From a virus, in the IMG/VR virus record IMGVR_UViG_3300043424_000433, positions 1-32,360 of that record: a stretch of 32,360 bases of DNA, one strand, 5' to 3'. Under the pieces are notes generated by a model. The model did no database searches. It had not been told where the DNA came from and saw only the letters and a program-made list of their open reading frames with translations. Numbering within the stretch: position 1 is the stretch's first letter; every line of letters starts with the position of its first letter. Positions 14,781 to 22,757 of the stretch are shown one piece after another. Position numbers and translations under genes: made by a program.

Positions 14781-15782
14781 CTATTTTTTCCAAAAAGAGT
14801 ATATGCCTTTATCCAATTCGTACTCACTCCAAATGAATTGTTCTCGCATTGGTTGTAACTTTGCCCAATCCCACATCTGTCTTAATCCATCTTCGAGTGT
14901 TGTACTATCAGAATAATCCAATAATTCCACTGACTTTTTCCAAGTTGGGTGTGCATATTTTACCTCATGTCTTGGTTCAAGATGTATGGTTTCACCATAA
15001 CCAATAACTGATTTTAGAACTCTATTTGCTTCGTTTATACTATAATCCTTAGTTCCACCCAAGTTTATTATTTGTTTTGAAGCTCTAGAATCTACTGCTG
15101 CCTTCCAAAGTGGTTCAAGACAATCATCAATATAACTGAATGATCTGACTTGATTACCGTCACCGTAAATGGTCATTGGTTTATCATTGAGAACTTGATA
15201 CATCCAAATCCCAAGAACATTTCTATACTTGTCCCAAATGTTTTGTTTTATACCGTATACATTATGTGGTCTGATTATACACCAGTCCAAACCATGTTGT
15301 TCACCTGCAATTTGAATATCTTGTTCACAACCAAATTTAGCAACACCATACGGATCGATTGGTGCAGGTTGATGTGATTCATCAAATGGTGGGGTTCCAT
15401 GACCATAAACTGCCATAGTTGATGTGAATACCAATCTATCAACATTATGTTTAATACAGTTATTAACTATATTTGCTGTTGCAAGTAGATTGTTTTCGTA
15501 ATTGAAACATCTAATGAATGGCGATAGTCCTTCCGCTGCATAAGCTGCCATGTGATAGACATATGTTGGTTTGTGTCTATCGAATATATCGTCAATCTGT
15601 TTCCTATCAACACAATCTGCCTCGTAAAAAATTACATTTGGATTGACATTATCAATATATCCACCGGAAAGATTATCAATGGAAATAACAGTATATTCGG
15701 AATGGTTTGATGTTATCCAATCTGCAAGTCTCGAACCCAAAAGACCAGCGCCACCAGTTATTAGTATCGTTTTGTTATTCAT
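14781..15782 (-). CDS. Extended SDR NAD-dependent sugar epimerase/dehydratase
   Basis: A 333-residue extended short-chain dehydrogenase acting on a nucleotide sugar. ILITGGAGLLGSRLAD is the NAD-binding TGxxGxxG loop, YHMAAYAAEG the NNAA-type segment, FTSTMAVYG the Ser/Thr of the active site and YGVAK the catalytic Tyr-x3-Lys. IYGDGNQVRSFSYIDDCLEP is the usual substrate-side block. It resembles UDP-glucose/GalNAc 4-epimerases more than GDP-fucose synthase, but the exact sugar cannot be read. It is the last gene of the glycan operon and overlaps its neighbour by 8 nt, with GAGG upstream. Full length and no lesions seen. Confidence 0.88.
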   Translation of the reverse strand: MNNKTILITGGAGLLGSRLADWITSNHSEYTVISIDNLSGGYIDNVNPNVIFYEADCVDRKQIDDIFDRHKPTYVYHMAAYAAEGLSPFIRCFNYENNLLATANIVNNCIKHNVDRLVFTSTMAVYGHGTPPFDESHQPAPIDPYGVAKFGCEQDIQIAGEQHGLDWCIIRPHNVYGIKQNIWDKYRNVLGIWMYQVLNDKPMTIYGDGNQVRSFSYIDDCLEPLWKAAVDSRASKQIINLGGTKDYSINEANRVLKSVIGYGETIHLEPRHEVKYAHPTWKKSVELLDYSDSTTLEDGLRQMWDWAKLQPMREQFIWSEYELDKGIYSFWKK

Positions 15783-16563
15783 ATTTTATACCTCGTATTG
15801 TATTTCCCAGCGGAGAATGTCTATTACTAGATGTTCTAAATGCTCTGAATCCCCACTTGTATTGAAAAGTTTCTGATGCAGCAACCTCACTATCTTTGAA
15901 TCTCTTTGATTCTGATCCATTTTTTGTAGACATACTACCGAAGTGATAAAAATTTAATTTTCTACTTCTTAAAAATTTAAGACCAATCAACTCCAATTTA
16001 AGAAAGAAATCCCAATCACAAATGAAAGGTGAATCATAAATAGTATCGAATCCACCAACTGCCATATAGTATTTCTTCTGCATTACAAATGGAAAAATTT
16101 CACCGTCAGATGTTAGTGAATCTTTTCTATATTTTATTTCTTCTTCTGTATACTTCTTGAAATCGAAGTTATCAACGCCACCGAAATCGAGAGTTACGAA
16201 ATCAAATATGCTAGGAGTTCTTTCTATTTGATTGGGAGTTATTACCAACTTATCTTCAAAATCTTTTTCAAGAATGGTGTCCCAATTTTTCGGAAATACA
16301 TTGTCATCATTTACAATCAATATCCATTCATTGTTTGCATTGTATGTACCAACGTTTAATGCGTACTGCATTCCAGAATTACTTTCTATTGGTATGAAAG
16401 AAACTCTGTTACTATATTCATCTATGATATGTTGTGATTCTTGAACGAATCCATCTATCACAACTATTATCTCGTTCTCATGTGTTTGGTTTTCTAATGC
16501 AGACTTCAAACAAATATCCAAACACTTTGGATTTCTATAAGAAGGTATTATTACTGAAATCAT
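15775..16563 (-). CDS. GT2-family glycosyltransferase (GT-A fold)
   Basis: A 262-residue family 2 glycosyltransferase. It starts MISVIIPSYRNPKCLDICLK, then EIIVVIDG, NSGMQYALNVGTYNANNEW and the DxD-type ILIVNDDNVFP near residue 90 for metal and nucleotide-sugar binding. A later VGGFDTIYDSPFICDWDFFL segment is the acceptor-side motif of this family, with the conserved aspartates. No membrane segment, so it acts in the cytoplasm. TTGGAG lies 6 nt upstream and the start overlaps the previous stop (ATGA). The donor and acceptor are unknown. Confidence 0.88.
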   Translation of the reverse strand: MISVIIPSYRNPKCLDICLKSALENQTHENEIIVVIDGFVQESQHIIDEYSNRVSFIPIESNSGMQYALNVGTYNANNEWILIVNDDNVFPKNWDTILEKDFEDKLVITPNQIERTPSIFDFVTLDFGGVDNFDFKKYTEEEIKYRKDSLTSDGEIFPFVMQKKYYMAVGGFDTIYDSPFICDWDFFLKLELIGLKFLRSRKLNFYHFGSMSTKNGSESKRFKDSEVAASETFQYKWGFRAFRTSSNRHSPLGNTIRGIKYE

Positions 16564-17261
16564 ATTTTACTCCAATCGGTTAATGGTGATAACCAAGCGG
16601 TTTCACCGTGAGTTGAATAGCCAGGAATTGGTGTCATCAGTGCAACACCCTTATCTCTTAATTCTAAAAACATATCGAAGTCTCTTGGATAATGACCCAT
16701 GTTAGTCCACTTACGAAGTATTTCTTCATCGCGTTTTAGACTTTTAACTTTACAAGCAAATGTCATAGTGGTGCTGTTTGCAAGTTTCCAATGACAAGAT
16801 TCAGAAAGATATATCTTAGTTACCTCACCACCATCATCATCAACATATTTATTACCACCACGATTTGCGGGAATGTATTTATCAGGATGGTCATACAGAC
16901 TAACATAATCTGCACCCAATGTAATTCCTTCCAATAATATCTTATCTGAATTTGGTTTATGAATATAATCATTTTCTAAGAAATAAACAAGCGTTTCTTC
17001 ATCTTGTTTCAATGCCCAATCCAATGCCAAATTAAAAGTTCCTGCACCATGACCAACGGAAACATAATCAATCTGTTCATCTTCTATATCACCCGATTGC
17101 CGAATTATTCTTTTTGTTTCTTCCGATACATTATCTGCAATCACATGGAAGTTTTCTTTTCCAAAAACTCTAACTGCATTTTGTAGACAATTGGCATTGT
17201 TAATGTAAAGTGGTTTAACCTTGTTGTAACCCGCATCCGATATTCTATAAATTATTTTCAT
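16560..17261 (-). CDS. Probable GT-A glycosyltransferase (233 aa)
   Basis: The protein has a GT-A-like start (MKIIYRISDAGYNKVKPLYI), a nucleotide-binding-like middle and a DxD-like LVYFLENDYIHKPN around residue 90, followed by LGADYVSLYDHPDKY. Later it has HWKLANSTTMTFACKV and GVALMTPIPGYSTHGET with conserved-looking His and Thr. I recall similar proteins in marine phage glycan clusters annotated only as glycosyltransferase or hypothetical. The start is either ATG 17261 or TTG 17270, which is 4 nt after AAGGAG. It overlaps the GT10-like gene by 17 nt or more. Activity is inferred from motif and context. Confidence 0.7.
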   Translation of the reverse strand: MKIIYRISDAGYNKVKPLYINNANCLQNAVRVFGKENFHVIADNVSEETKRIIRQSGDIEDEQIDYVSVGHGAGTFNLALDWALKQDEETLVYFLENDYIHKPNSDKILLEGITLGADYVSLYDHPDKYIPANRGGNKYVDDDGGEVTKIYLSESCHWKLANSTTMTFACKVKSLKRDEEILRKWTNMGHYPRDFDMFLELRDKGVALMTPIPGYSTHGETAWLSPLTDWSKI

Positions 17262-18114
17262 GGTTTTCAAAAAACTCCTTTAATCCGTAATTCCATAATA
17301 CATCGCCAAAACTAACAAATTTTTTAGCAATTTCAAAATTATTTTTTATTGATTCGATTCTAGACTCATAATACGATTCACAAAACATTCCAGATTCAAT
17401 CATTTCAATTAGTTCATCGAAATTAGAAAATACAACAATTCCATTCAAATCAAACATGGATAAGTAGTTTATATCGTTACCACTCCAATATATCGGAATG
17501 CATCCACACAACATAGAGTCTATAAGTTTTTCTGTAAAGTTTGGTGAATCCTCATTTTCAATAACTAATTCAAATCTGTAATCACTCAACCCATCAACTT
17601 TTCTATCGATTGGTGGGTTTAGATAATCAATCGGAGTATTATCAGATTCATTATAGTATTCTTTTATCTTATGTCTTAGTTTGTGACCATCGAGATATTT
17701 CTTTGGAGAAACTATCGAAGATATGTTCTTAGTTTTTTGATAGACCATTCTTTCGTCAGGTCTTATGAAAGACCTGCATCCTCCTGGATAATACTTAAAC
17801 TTTGTAGAATTGCCAAAGGATTGGTATGTTGAAAATATCATGTCAAACATAGAACTGTTTTCATGTGCCCATTCATAATTTTTAGGACAAAGTGAAACTG
17901 GTTCCATTAAAACAAAGATTTTGTATTTTGAATTACTATACAAAACTTGACTTTTTATATTTTGAAATTGATCTAATCCGCCTGGTGTATCTACCCAAAT
18001 GGTAGTTTCAGTTTCAGAATCCGTCCATTTAATAAACTCACTATCCCAACATGGATATAAACCATTAGATTCTTCATGTCCGTAATTACCAGGACTTATC
18101 AATTTTATTTTCAT
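17245..18114 (-). CDS. GT10-like alpha-fucosyltransferase
   Basis: A 289-residue GT-B enzyme of the family that transfers fucose or a related 6-deoxyhexose from a GDP donor. The signature is in the C-terminal half: NISSIVSPKKYLDGHKLRHK, then YRFELVIENEDSPNFTEKLI and CGCIPIYWSGNDI, which parallel the YKFYLAFENS...TEKF...VPVYWGG block of alpha-1,3-fucosyltransferases that binds GDP-sugar. The start at 18114 (MKIKLISPGNYG) overlaps the gmd stop by 4 nt, and AGGGG lies 9 nt upstream. The neighbour makes GDP-4-keto-6-deoxymannose, the precursor of GDP-fucose and GDP-perosamine, which agrees with a GDP-6-deoxysugar donor. Confidence 0.8.
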   Translation of the reverse strand: MKIKLISPGNYGHEESNGLYPCWDSEFIKWTDSETETTIWVDTPGGLDQFQNIKSQVLYSNSKYKIFVLMEPVSLCPKNYEWAHENSSMFDMIFSTYQSFGNSTKFKYYPGGCRSFIRPDERMVYQKTKNISSIVSPKKYLDGHKLRHKIKEYYNESDNTPIDYLNPPIDRKVDGLSDYRFELVIENEDSPNFTEKLIDSMLCGCIPIYWSGNDINYLSMFDLNGIVVFSNFDELIEMIESGMFCESYYESRIESIKNNFEIAKKFVSFGDVLWNYGLKEFFENHENNL

Positions 18115-19091
18115 TTCGATAAAACCCCTAACCAATGGTGTATCATTTCATCCATAGTACCATTAAAATCATATTCGGGTTTCCATCCTATGATATTCCT
18201 TATACGAGTAGAATCACCTTTTAAGTATGGTAGTTCTTCTGGTCTTAAAAACTTTGGATTCTGAACAACATAATCTCTATAATCCAAACCAAGTTTATTG
18301 AAAACATACTCACACATTTCTCTAACAGAACGAGTCTCACCAGTTGCAACAACCCAATCATCAGCGGTGTCCTGTTGTAATATCAAATGCATAGCCCTAA
18401 CGTAATCCTTTGAATGCCCCCAATCTCTGAATGAATCAAGATTACCTAATTCCAATTTATTATCCAATCCAAGTTTTATTCTGACAGCAGTTTTTACAAC
18501 TTTATTTGTTACAAAATTAGATCCTCGTCTTGGTGATTCGTGATTGAAAAGAATACCATTACTCGCATGGAGATTATATGAGTTTCTATAATTACGGACA
18601 ATGTTATATGCAAAAACTTTTGAACAACCATACGGTGAAACTGGTTTCATTATGGTTGTCTCTCTTTGGAATCCATCATCATCAACAGAACTTCCAAACA
18701 TTTCCGATGATGATGCCTGATAGAATTTTGCATTTGGACATATTCTTCTATATGCATCTAGTATATTAAGAACACCAACTGCATTTGTTTGAACTGTAAA
18801 TTGTGGAATATCGAAACTAACTCTAACATGACTCTGTGCAGCAAGGTTGTATATTTCATCCGGCATTATTTCAGACAACAATCTTTCCAAACTGGATTGA
18901 TCCAATAAATCACCATAGAATACTTTTATGTTTTCAATAGGACTTGCATCAAGTCTACTCTGTTGATGTTCAGGTGTAGAGTTTCTTCTAATCATACCAT
19001 AAACATCATATCCAAGTCCAACTAGATATTCTGCAAGATATGATCCATCTTGACCACCTATTCCGGTTATGAATGCCTTCTTCTTAATCAT
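18111..19091 (-). CDS. gmd: GDP-mannose 4,6-dehydratase
   Basis: A 326-residue extended SDR that converts GDP-D-mannose to GDP-4-keto-6-deoxy-D-mannose. TGIGGQDGSYLAE (residues 9-21) is the GMD form of the NADP-binding loop. MIRRNSTPEHQQSRLD, YGDLLD, YNLAAQSHVRVSFDIP, the active-site SSSEMFG and the catalytic YGCSK follow, then LFNHESPRRGSNFVTNKV and LGNLDSFRDWGHSKDYV. All are classical GMD signatures and the length is close to typical (340-370). The start is 1 nt after the preceding stop (TAAtATG). Its product is the branch point to GDP-fucose, GDP-rhamnose and GDP-perosamine; the adjacent aminotransferase and acyltransferase favour the perosamine-type branch. Confidence 0.95.
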   Translation of the reverse strand: MIKKKAFITGIGGQDGSYLAEYLVGLGYDVYGMIRRNSTPEHQQSRLDASPIENIKVFYGDLLDQSSLERLLSEIMPDEIYNLAAQSHVRVSFDIPQFTVQTNAVGVLNILDAYRRICPNAKFYQASSSEMFGSSVDDDGFQRETTIMKPVSPYGCSKVFAYNIVRNYRNSYNLHASNGILFNHESPRRGSNFVTNKVVKTAVRIKLGLDNKLELGNLDSFRDWGHSKDYVRAMHLILQQDTADDWVVATGETRSVREMCEYVFNKLGLDYRDYVVQNPKFLRPEELPYLKGDSTRIRNIIGWKPEYDFNGTMDEMIHHWLGVLSK

Positions 19092-19092
19092 A

Positions 19093-19692
19093 TTACATTC
19101 CTATATTATTTTTGAATACTTCCATTTGTGTTAAATCTGGCCAATCAGAAACAACCCATTGTCTAGGTTTGTTTTTTATTGCATCCGGTAATTTATCCAA
19201 ACCATTTTTTGCAGTTTCGGGTGTCATGTAGTAGTGATAACCAAATGTTGATATGTTTTGATCCCTCCATGGTATTACAGGCATTCTTCCGTCATAAGAC
19301 ATTTTCTTCAACTCAATAGCATCGGTTTGATTATCTAATAGAAGAACACCACCCCTACCGAGAGATAAATGTTTTTGATATTGAAAACTAACACCCATCA
19401 TTGTGTTTGGAATGTAACTATTTTCTTTCCACAAAACGGCAGCATCAATTATATTATCAGTCAGATAATAATAATCTAACCATTCTTCTTCTCTCCATTC
19501 TAATTCTATATTGAGTTTATTAGCAAGAAATGGAATAGAAATGTATGTGTGTTTTGGTACACTTATTTTATTAGCATTAGTATAACGAAGTGCAAGTTCA
19601 ATACCATGTGTACAACTATCAACTGCAATAGCAAAAGGTGCACCAAAGAATTTTGCAATCTCTTTCTCGAAATCTTGGACTATCTGAAACAT
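19093..19692 (-). CDS. Compact DegT/DnrJ/EryC1-type aminotransferase (199 aa)
   Basis: PLP-dependent sugar aminotransferases of this family are usually 360-390 residues; this one has 199. It keeps the N-terminal FEKEIAKFFGAPFAIAVDSC and THGIELAL (PLP phosphate loop), then ISVPKHTYISIPFLANKL, IIDAAVLW (the Asp that pairs with the PLP ring nitrogen) and VSFQYQKHLSLGRGGVLLLD, with the lysine that would bind PLP. The usual segment between the strand after HTYIS and DAA is shortened, and most of the C-terminal domain is missing. Flanking genes abut on both sides, so it does not look like a fragment left by a frameshift. It could aminate the GMD product at C4. The start 19692 is 1 nt after a stop (TGAtATG); 19704 is an alternative. 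Confidence 0.75.
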   Translation of the reverse strand: MFQIVQDFEKEIAKFFGAPFAIAVDSCTHGIELALRYTNANKISVPKHTYISIPFLANKLNIELEWREEEWLDYYYLTDNIIDAAVLWKENSYIPNTMMGVSFQYQKHLSLGRGGVLLLDNQTDAIELKKMSYDGRMPVIPWRDQNISTFGYHYYMTPETAKNGLDKLPDAIKNKPRQWVVSDWPDLTQMEVFKNNIGM

Positions 19693-19693
19693 A

Positions 19694-20230
19694 TCAAATA
19701 CCATAACCTAATTGTTTAACATGATTTAATATAACATCCTTTCTTCTTATCTTTATTGGTTTTGCCGGTGAGCCAACATATATTGTCCATGGTTCTGTAT
19801 CTCTTGTTAATAGAGAGTTTGCACCCAAAATAGATCCCTCTGCCAAAGTAACACCAGGCATTATAGAACAATTAACCCCACATCCAGAATACTTTTCAAA
19901 TTTTATAGATGTGAATTTTATATCCCTATATTTTCTTGGTATAGTTGGTCCAACCAATCCGAGTCCAGTGTAATCCTCGCTACCAGCAACAAGTTTTGTT
20001 CCAGCGGCAACGAAAGAAAAATCATCAAGTATTATTGTAGATTCAATACCACCTATCATACAAACATAAGGAGCTATGTGAACATAGTCACCTATTTGCA
20101 GTTTTGTTGTAACCGTCACACCATTATCTATTGCAACATGGGATCCTATTGATGTATCATTTGGATATTTTATTATTGCAGTATCATGTATGAATACGTC
20201 ATCGCCCACATTAGATAAATCTTTTATCAT
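19694..20230 (-). CDS. Hexapeptide-repeat (left-handed beta-helix) acyltransferase
   Basis: A 178-residue LbH-fold transferase. Hexapeptide turns appear as TSIGSHVAIDNGVTVTTKLQ, IGDYVHIAPYVCMIGGIE, SGCGVNCSIMPGVTLAEGSI and ILGANSLLTRD, then the typical end YVGSPAKPIKIRRK. The His in the HIAPYV turn is a candidate catalytic residue. By context it could N-acylate a 4-amino-4,6-dideoxyhexose made by the aminotransferase next to it, as PerB/FdtC-type enzymes do, although O-acylation is equally possible from sequence. The start 20230 has AAGGA 7 nt upstream; 20245 is an alternative. Both overlap the cupin gene. Confidence 0.85.
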   Translation of the reverse strand: MIKDLSNVGDDVFIHDTAIIKYPNDTSIGSHVAIDNGVTVTTKLQIGDYVHIAPYVCMIGGIESTIILDDFSFVAAGTKLVAGSEDYTGLGLVGPTIPRKYRDIKFTSIKFEKYSGCGVNCSIMPGVTLAEGSILGANSLLTRDTEPWTIYVGSPAKPIKIRRKDVILNHVKQLGYGI

Positions 20231-20621
20231 TCTCTTGTCCTTCATATGGTCCTGTTTTATATTCGTAAACTAACGTATCGTCTTCAAGTATTTCATAGTT
20301 ATGGCCGCCCTCAAGTGTAAAACTCGCATCACCAGGATACAATATCGGTTCTGCTATTATAGTATCATCCGTATCGTAAAAGATACACTTAACACTACCT
20401 TGAACAACAATCCAACTTTCTTGAGCAATAACATTTCTACTTCTTTCTTTCCATATATGTTTATGTGGTCTGAATGTTTTTCCCTTTTCCATTTGTAGAA
20501 TAGAACATTGTATAAATTGATCCACATCAACAATATCCTCTCTACCTTGTTTGAAATCATCCTTACGAACAATTATGTGTAACAACTTATCAGAACTAAC
20601 TTTTGAATAAAATTTTTCCAT
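20211..20621 (-). CDS. Cupin-fold protein (136 aa)
   Basis: A small single-domain cupin. FRPHKHIWKERSRN supplies a His-x-His pair, ESWIVVQGSVKCIFYDTDD the conserved G in the first cupin block, and LYPGDASFTLEGGHNYEILE the second block with PGD and a later His. The end is LVYEYKTGPYEGQENDKRF. Such cupins in polysaccharide clusters (WbuC- or FdtA/TylM3-like) either isomerise a keto sugar or have no known role. A 3,4-ketoisomerase role would extend the dideoxysugar branch, but TDP-type FdtA signatures are not obvious. It follows the unknown protein by 29 nt with a weak AGAGA site. Confidence 0.75.
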   Translation of the reverse strand: MEKFYSKVSSDKLLHIIVRKDDFKQGREDIVDVDQFIQCSILQMEKGKTFRPHKHIWKERSRNVIAQESWIVVQGSVKCIFYDTDDTIIAEPILYPGDASFTLEGGHNYEILEDDTLVYEYKTGPYEGQENDKRFI

Positions 20622-20650
20622 ACAATTTTCTCTAATTATTATTAAAACAG

Positions 20651-21283
20651 TTATACAGTTTCTTCAACTCTTTTCAATATAACAAATGCATATTCTGTAT
20701 TAAACCCTTTAACCATTCCCCAAGATTTATTTGATTCTAAAAATCCGTTAATGGTATTCTCGACTGACATAGTATTCATTCTATTGCCAAGACTAAAAAC
20801 ATTCTTCTTTATCATTTCCAAAAATTCACTATCATAAACGATTATGTATTTATTGACTTTATCAAAATTAGATTCTAATATCTGCATCAATCCATCATAA
20901 TCGAAGTTGGTGTGTATGAACATCATATCAGTTTTTTTATCTATATCTTTGTCATCTTTTTTAACAACCACGTTAAAGTCTATACCAAGATACTGTGATA
21001 TGTCTCTTGCGTATTTAGTTTCTTTTCCTATGGTATTATAGGTAACTGATGTAAATTCTTTTTTAGAAATATCATCTACGTTTTCAAAAAGACCATGTAA
21101 CAAACACCAAGTAAATGTCAGATTCTTTTTTATTTTAACTGCATTTATTTCGGTAATCGAATTACATTGTTTTGCAAAATCGTTTAGTATTCTACAATAT
21201 GGAAAATCTTCAATTAAAGATATTGATGTATTCAGATATTTCTTTTCTAAAAGATTTATTGATAATTTTTCAAAAGTATTCAT
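20651..21283 (-). CDS. Unknown protein, possibly degenerate methyltransferase fold (210 aa)
   Basis: The start at 21283 is 1 nt after the stop of the GT9-like gene (TGAtATG). The region SITEINAVKIKKNLTFTWCL then LHGLFENVD resembles the motif I strand and helix of Methyltransf_24-like proteins (E-I-G-x-x-x-G-x-S-T-W-x-L-L-x-G-L), but the glycines are absent. DMMFIHTNFDYDGLMQILES is where an IHID...Y-x-x-V motif would lie. The C-terminus is KSWGMVKGFNTEYAFVILKR. I infer a Rossmann-like fold with a doubtful SAM site, so it may be inactive or have another substrate. It lies within the operon and shows no frame damage. Confidence 0.6.
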   Translation of the reverse strand: MNTFEKLSINLLEKKYLNTSISLIEDFPYCRILNDFAKQCNSITEINAVKIKKNLTFTWCLLHGLFENVDDISKKEFTSVTYNTIGKETKYARDISQYLGIDFNVVVKKDDKDIDKKTDMMFIHTNFDYDGLMQILESNFDKVNKYIIVYDSEFLEMIKKNVFSLGNRMNTMSVENTINGFLESNKSWGMVKGFNTEYAFVILKRVEETV

Positions 21284-21284
21284 A

Positions 21285-22148
21285 TCAACTATTAACAATA
21301 TCTAAAATGTTTTTGATAACTTCTTCATCACTAATATACGGATTTAATGTGACATGGCCAAATTCTGGAAAATAAAATTTTGGTCCAAGTTTTGGTTCTT
21401 CATTTTTTTCTATAACACCATTCCAACCATATAGTTGATGAACAAAGTCACCTGTTATTATGGTTTTAACACCAAGACCGGCTGCTATATTAGACAACCC
21501 ACCTTCCGAACCAATGAAGTAATCACAGTTTTTAATAACAGATGCCGTCAATGATAATTCACTAACGATTGGTATTTCGGTAGTAGTCTGATTGAATCCA
21601 TTTGGTTTACCAACCGGTATCAATATCAATCTATCTTGTTTGTTTAGTACATCCACTATTCTATTCACATCCCTTCTCTTGCCACCATATCCCAGATTTG
21701 GAACATTCACACCCTTCTTATATTCTTCTTCTGAGAAAAGGAAACTTTTTTCTTCCCAATTAGTTTGAACTGCAATCAATATATTACCGTCTCTACGATA
21801 AGACTTAAATGCATCTTGTATCAATCTATCGTTTACTTTATTTGTATAGACTTGATAATGGGTGTCTGTGTCATCTATATCACATTGTAATTGGAACTGT
21901 TCTATTGGTGTTGTTTGTCTGTGTATAGGTTGGAGTTGATATATTATGTTATACTCATTTTCATCACAGTCAACAAAATAAACGTTATCTACATATGGAT
22001 TGTTAGCGATAAGTTCAAATGGTGCAAGTATAGATAAATGAAAATCAACAATGGAATCACTTCCGTATTTTTCTTTTAACTTCTTTGCAACTGATGAAGC
22101 AAATATATTATCACCTATAAAACCAACAGTCTTTACTAAAATTTTCAT
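21285..22148 (-). CDS. GT9 heptosyltransferase-like glycosyltransferase
   Basis: A 287-residue GT-B protein similar to ADP-heptose:LPS heptosyltransferases. It starts MKILVKTVGFIGDNIFASSV (the GT9 N-terminal GxIGDxxxxxP-like loop), then has VDFHLSILAPFELIANNPYV with VDNVYFVD. The C-terminal donor side has DYFIGSEGGLSNIAAGLGV followed by KTIITGDF, the family's D-T/S-x-x-x-H-x-A-A-A-x-G block in a modified form (E-G-G-L-S-N-I-A-A-G). Donor sugar is unknown. ATGA overlap with the preceding stop and AAAGGG upstream show coupling. Confidence 0.8.
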   Translation of the reverse strand: MKILVKTVGFIGDNIFASSVAKKLKEKYGSDSIVDFHLSILAPFELIANNPYVDNVYFVDCDENEYNIIYQLQPIHRQTTPIEQFQLQCDIDDTDTHYQVYTNKVNDRLIQDAFKSYRRDGNILIAVQTNWEEKSFLFSEEEYKKGVNVPNLGYGGKRRDVNRIVDVLNKQDRLILIPVGKPNGFNQTTTEIPIVSELSLTASVIKNCDYFIGSEGGLSNIAAGLGVKTIITGDFVHQLYGWNGVIEKNEEPKLGPKFYFPEFGHVTLNPYISDEEVIKNILDIVNS

Positions 22149-22756
22149 TTTATCAACCCTTTATTTATGAATAGAATATCTTGTTGATGTGAGCCATGAT
22201 TGAATGATTCATCCAAAACATCAGTCATCTTGAAACCAAAGTTGTCCATAAATGATATTACCTCGTCATATAAAGGTGCACCATGATTATATGGAGTCAA
22301 TGATACTTCCAATATGATTCCTTTTGCCTTACTACATAACTTTTTTCCACCTGAGATAATATCCAATTCAGATCCTTGTGTATCTATTTTTATCAAATCA
22401 AATTCGGAATCTCGCATGAATAAGTTATCCAACGTCATAGCTTCTTGTTCCAAAACATTAACTTGATCGTCTGAATAGAATTGAGTCATTTCTCTGTAAA
22501 TAGAATTTCCTGTGCATGTTGGATCACCCTTTCTACTATAAAACTCATATACAGAATTATCCTTTGCTAGAAGAGCAATCAAATAATCATTTGTAATTTT
22601 TTTCAATTCAGATTCACATTCTTGTGATGCCTCAATACTGAATATGTAACTATAAGAATAATGTTTCTTGAATAGAGAATGGAACTGACCTATGTTTGCA
22701 CCAATATCTAAAACACGATATGGTATGAAATAATTTGAAACGATATTCACATTCAT
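22145..22756 (-). CDS. FkbM-family SAM-dependent methyltransferase
   Basis: A 203-residue class I methyltransferase. YRVLDIGANIGQFHSLF (about residues 14-30) is the SAM-binding motif I, FSIEASQ the acidic motif II, and FDLIKIDTQGSELDIISGG the FkbM/Methyltransf_21 signature. It ends ESFNHGSHQQDILFINK. FkbM-type enzymes in glycan clusters O-methylate sugars. The start at 22756 (MNVNIVSNYFIPYR) is 1 nt after the preceding stop, with TTGGAAA about 7 nt upstream; a longer frame to 22789 overlaps the GT7-like gene and is less likely. Confidence 0.88.
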   Translation of the reverse strand: MNVNIVSNYFIPYRVLDIGANIGQFHSLFKKHYSYSYIFSIEASQECESELKKITNDYLIALLAKDNSVYEFYSRKGDPTCTGNSIYREMTQFYSDDQVNVLEQEAMTLDNLFMRDSEFDLIKIDTQGSELDIISGGKKLCSKAKGIILEVSLTPYNHGAPLYDEVISFMDNFGFKMTDVLDESFNHGSHQQDILFINKGLIK

Positions 22757-22757
22757 A

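Noticed and set aside
19093-19704. Reading the short DegT gene as a pseudogene
   Set aside because: There is no leftover C-terminal sequence in other frames, the neighbouring genes abut within 1 nt, and the active-site residues are kept.
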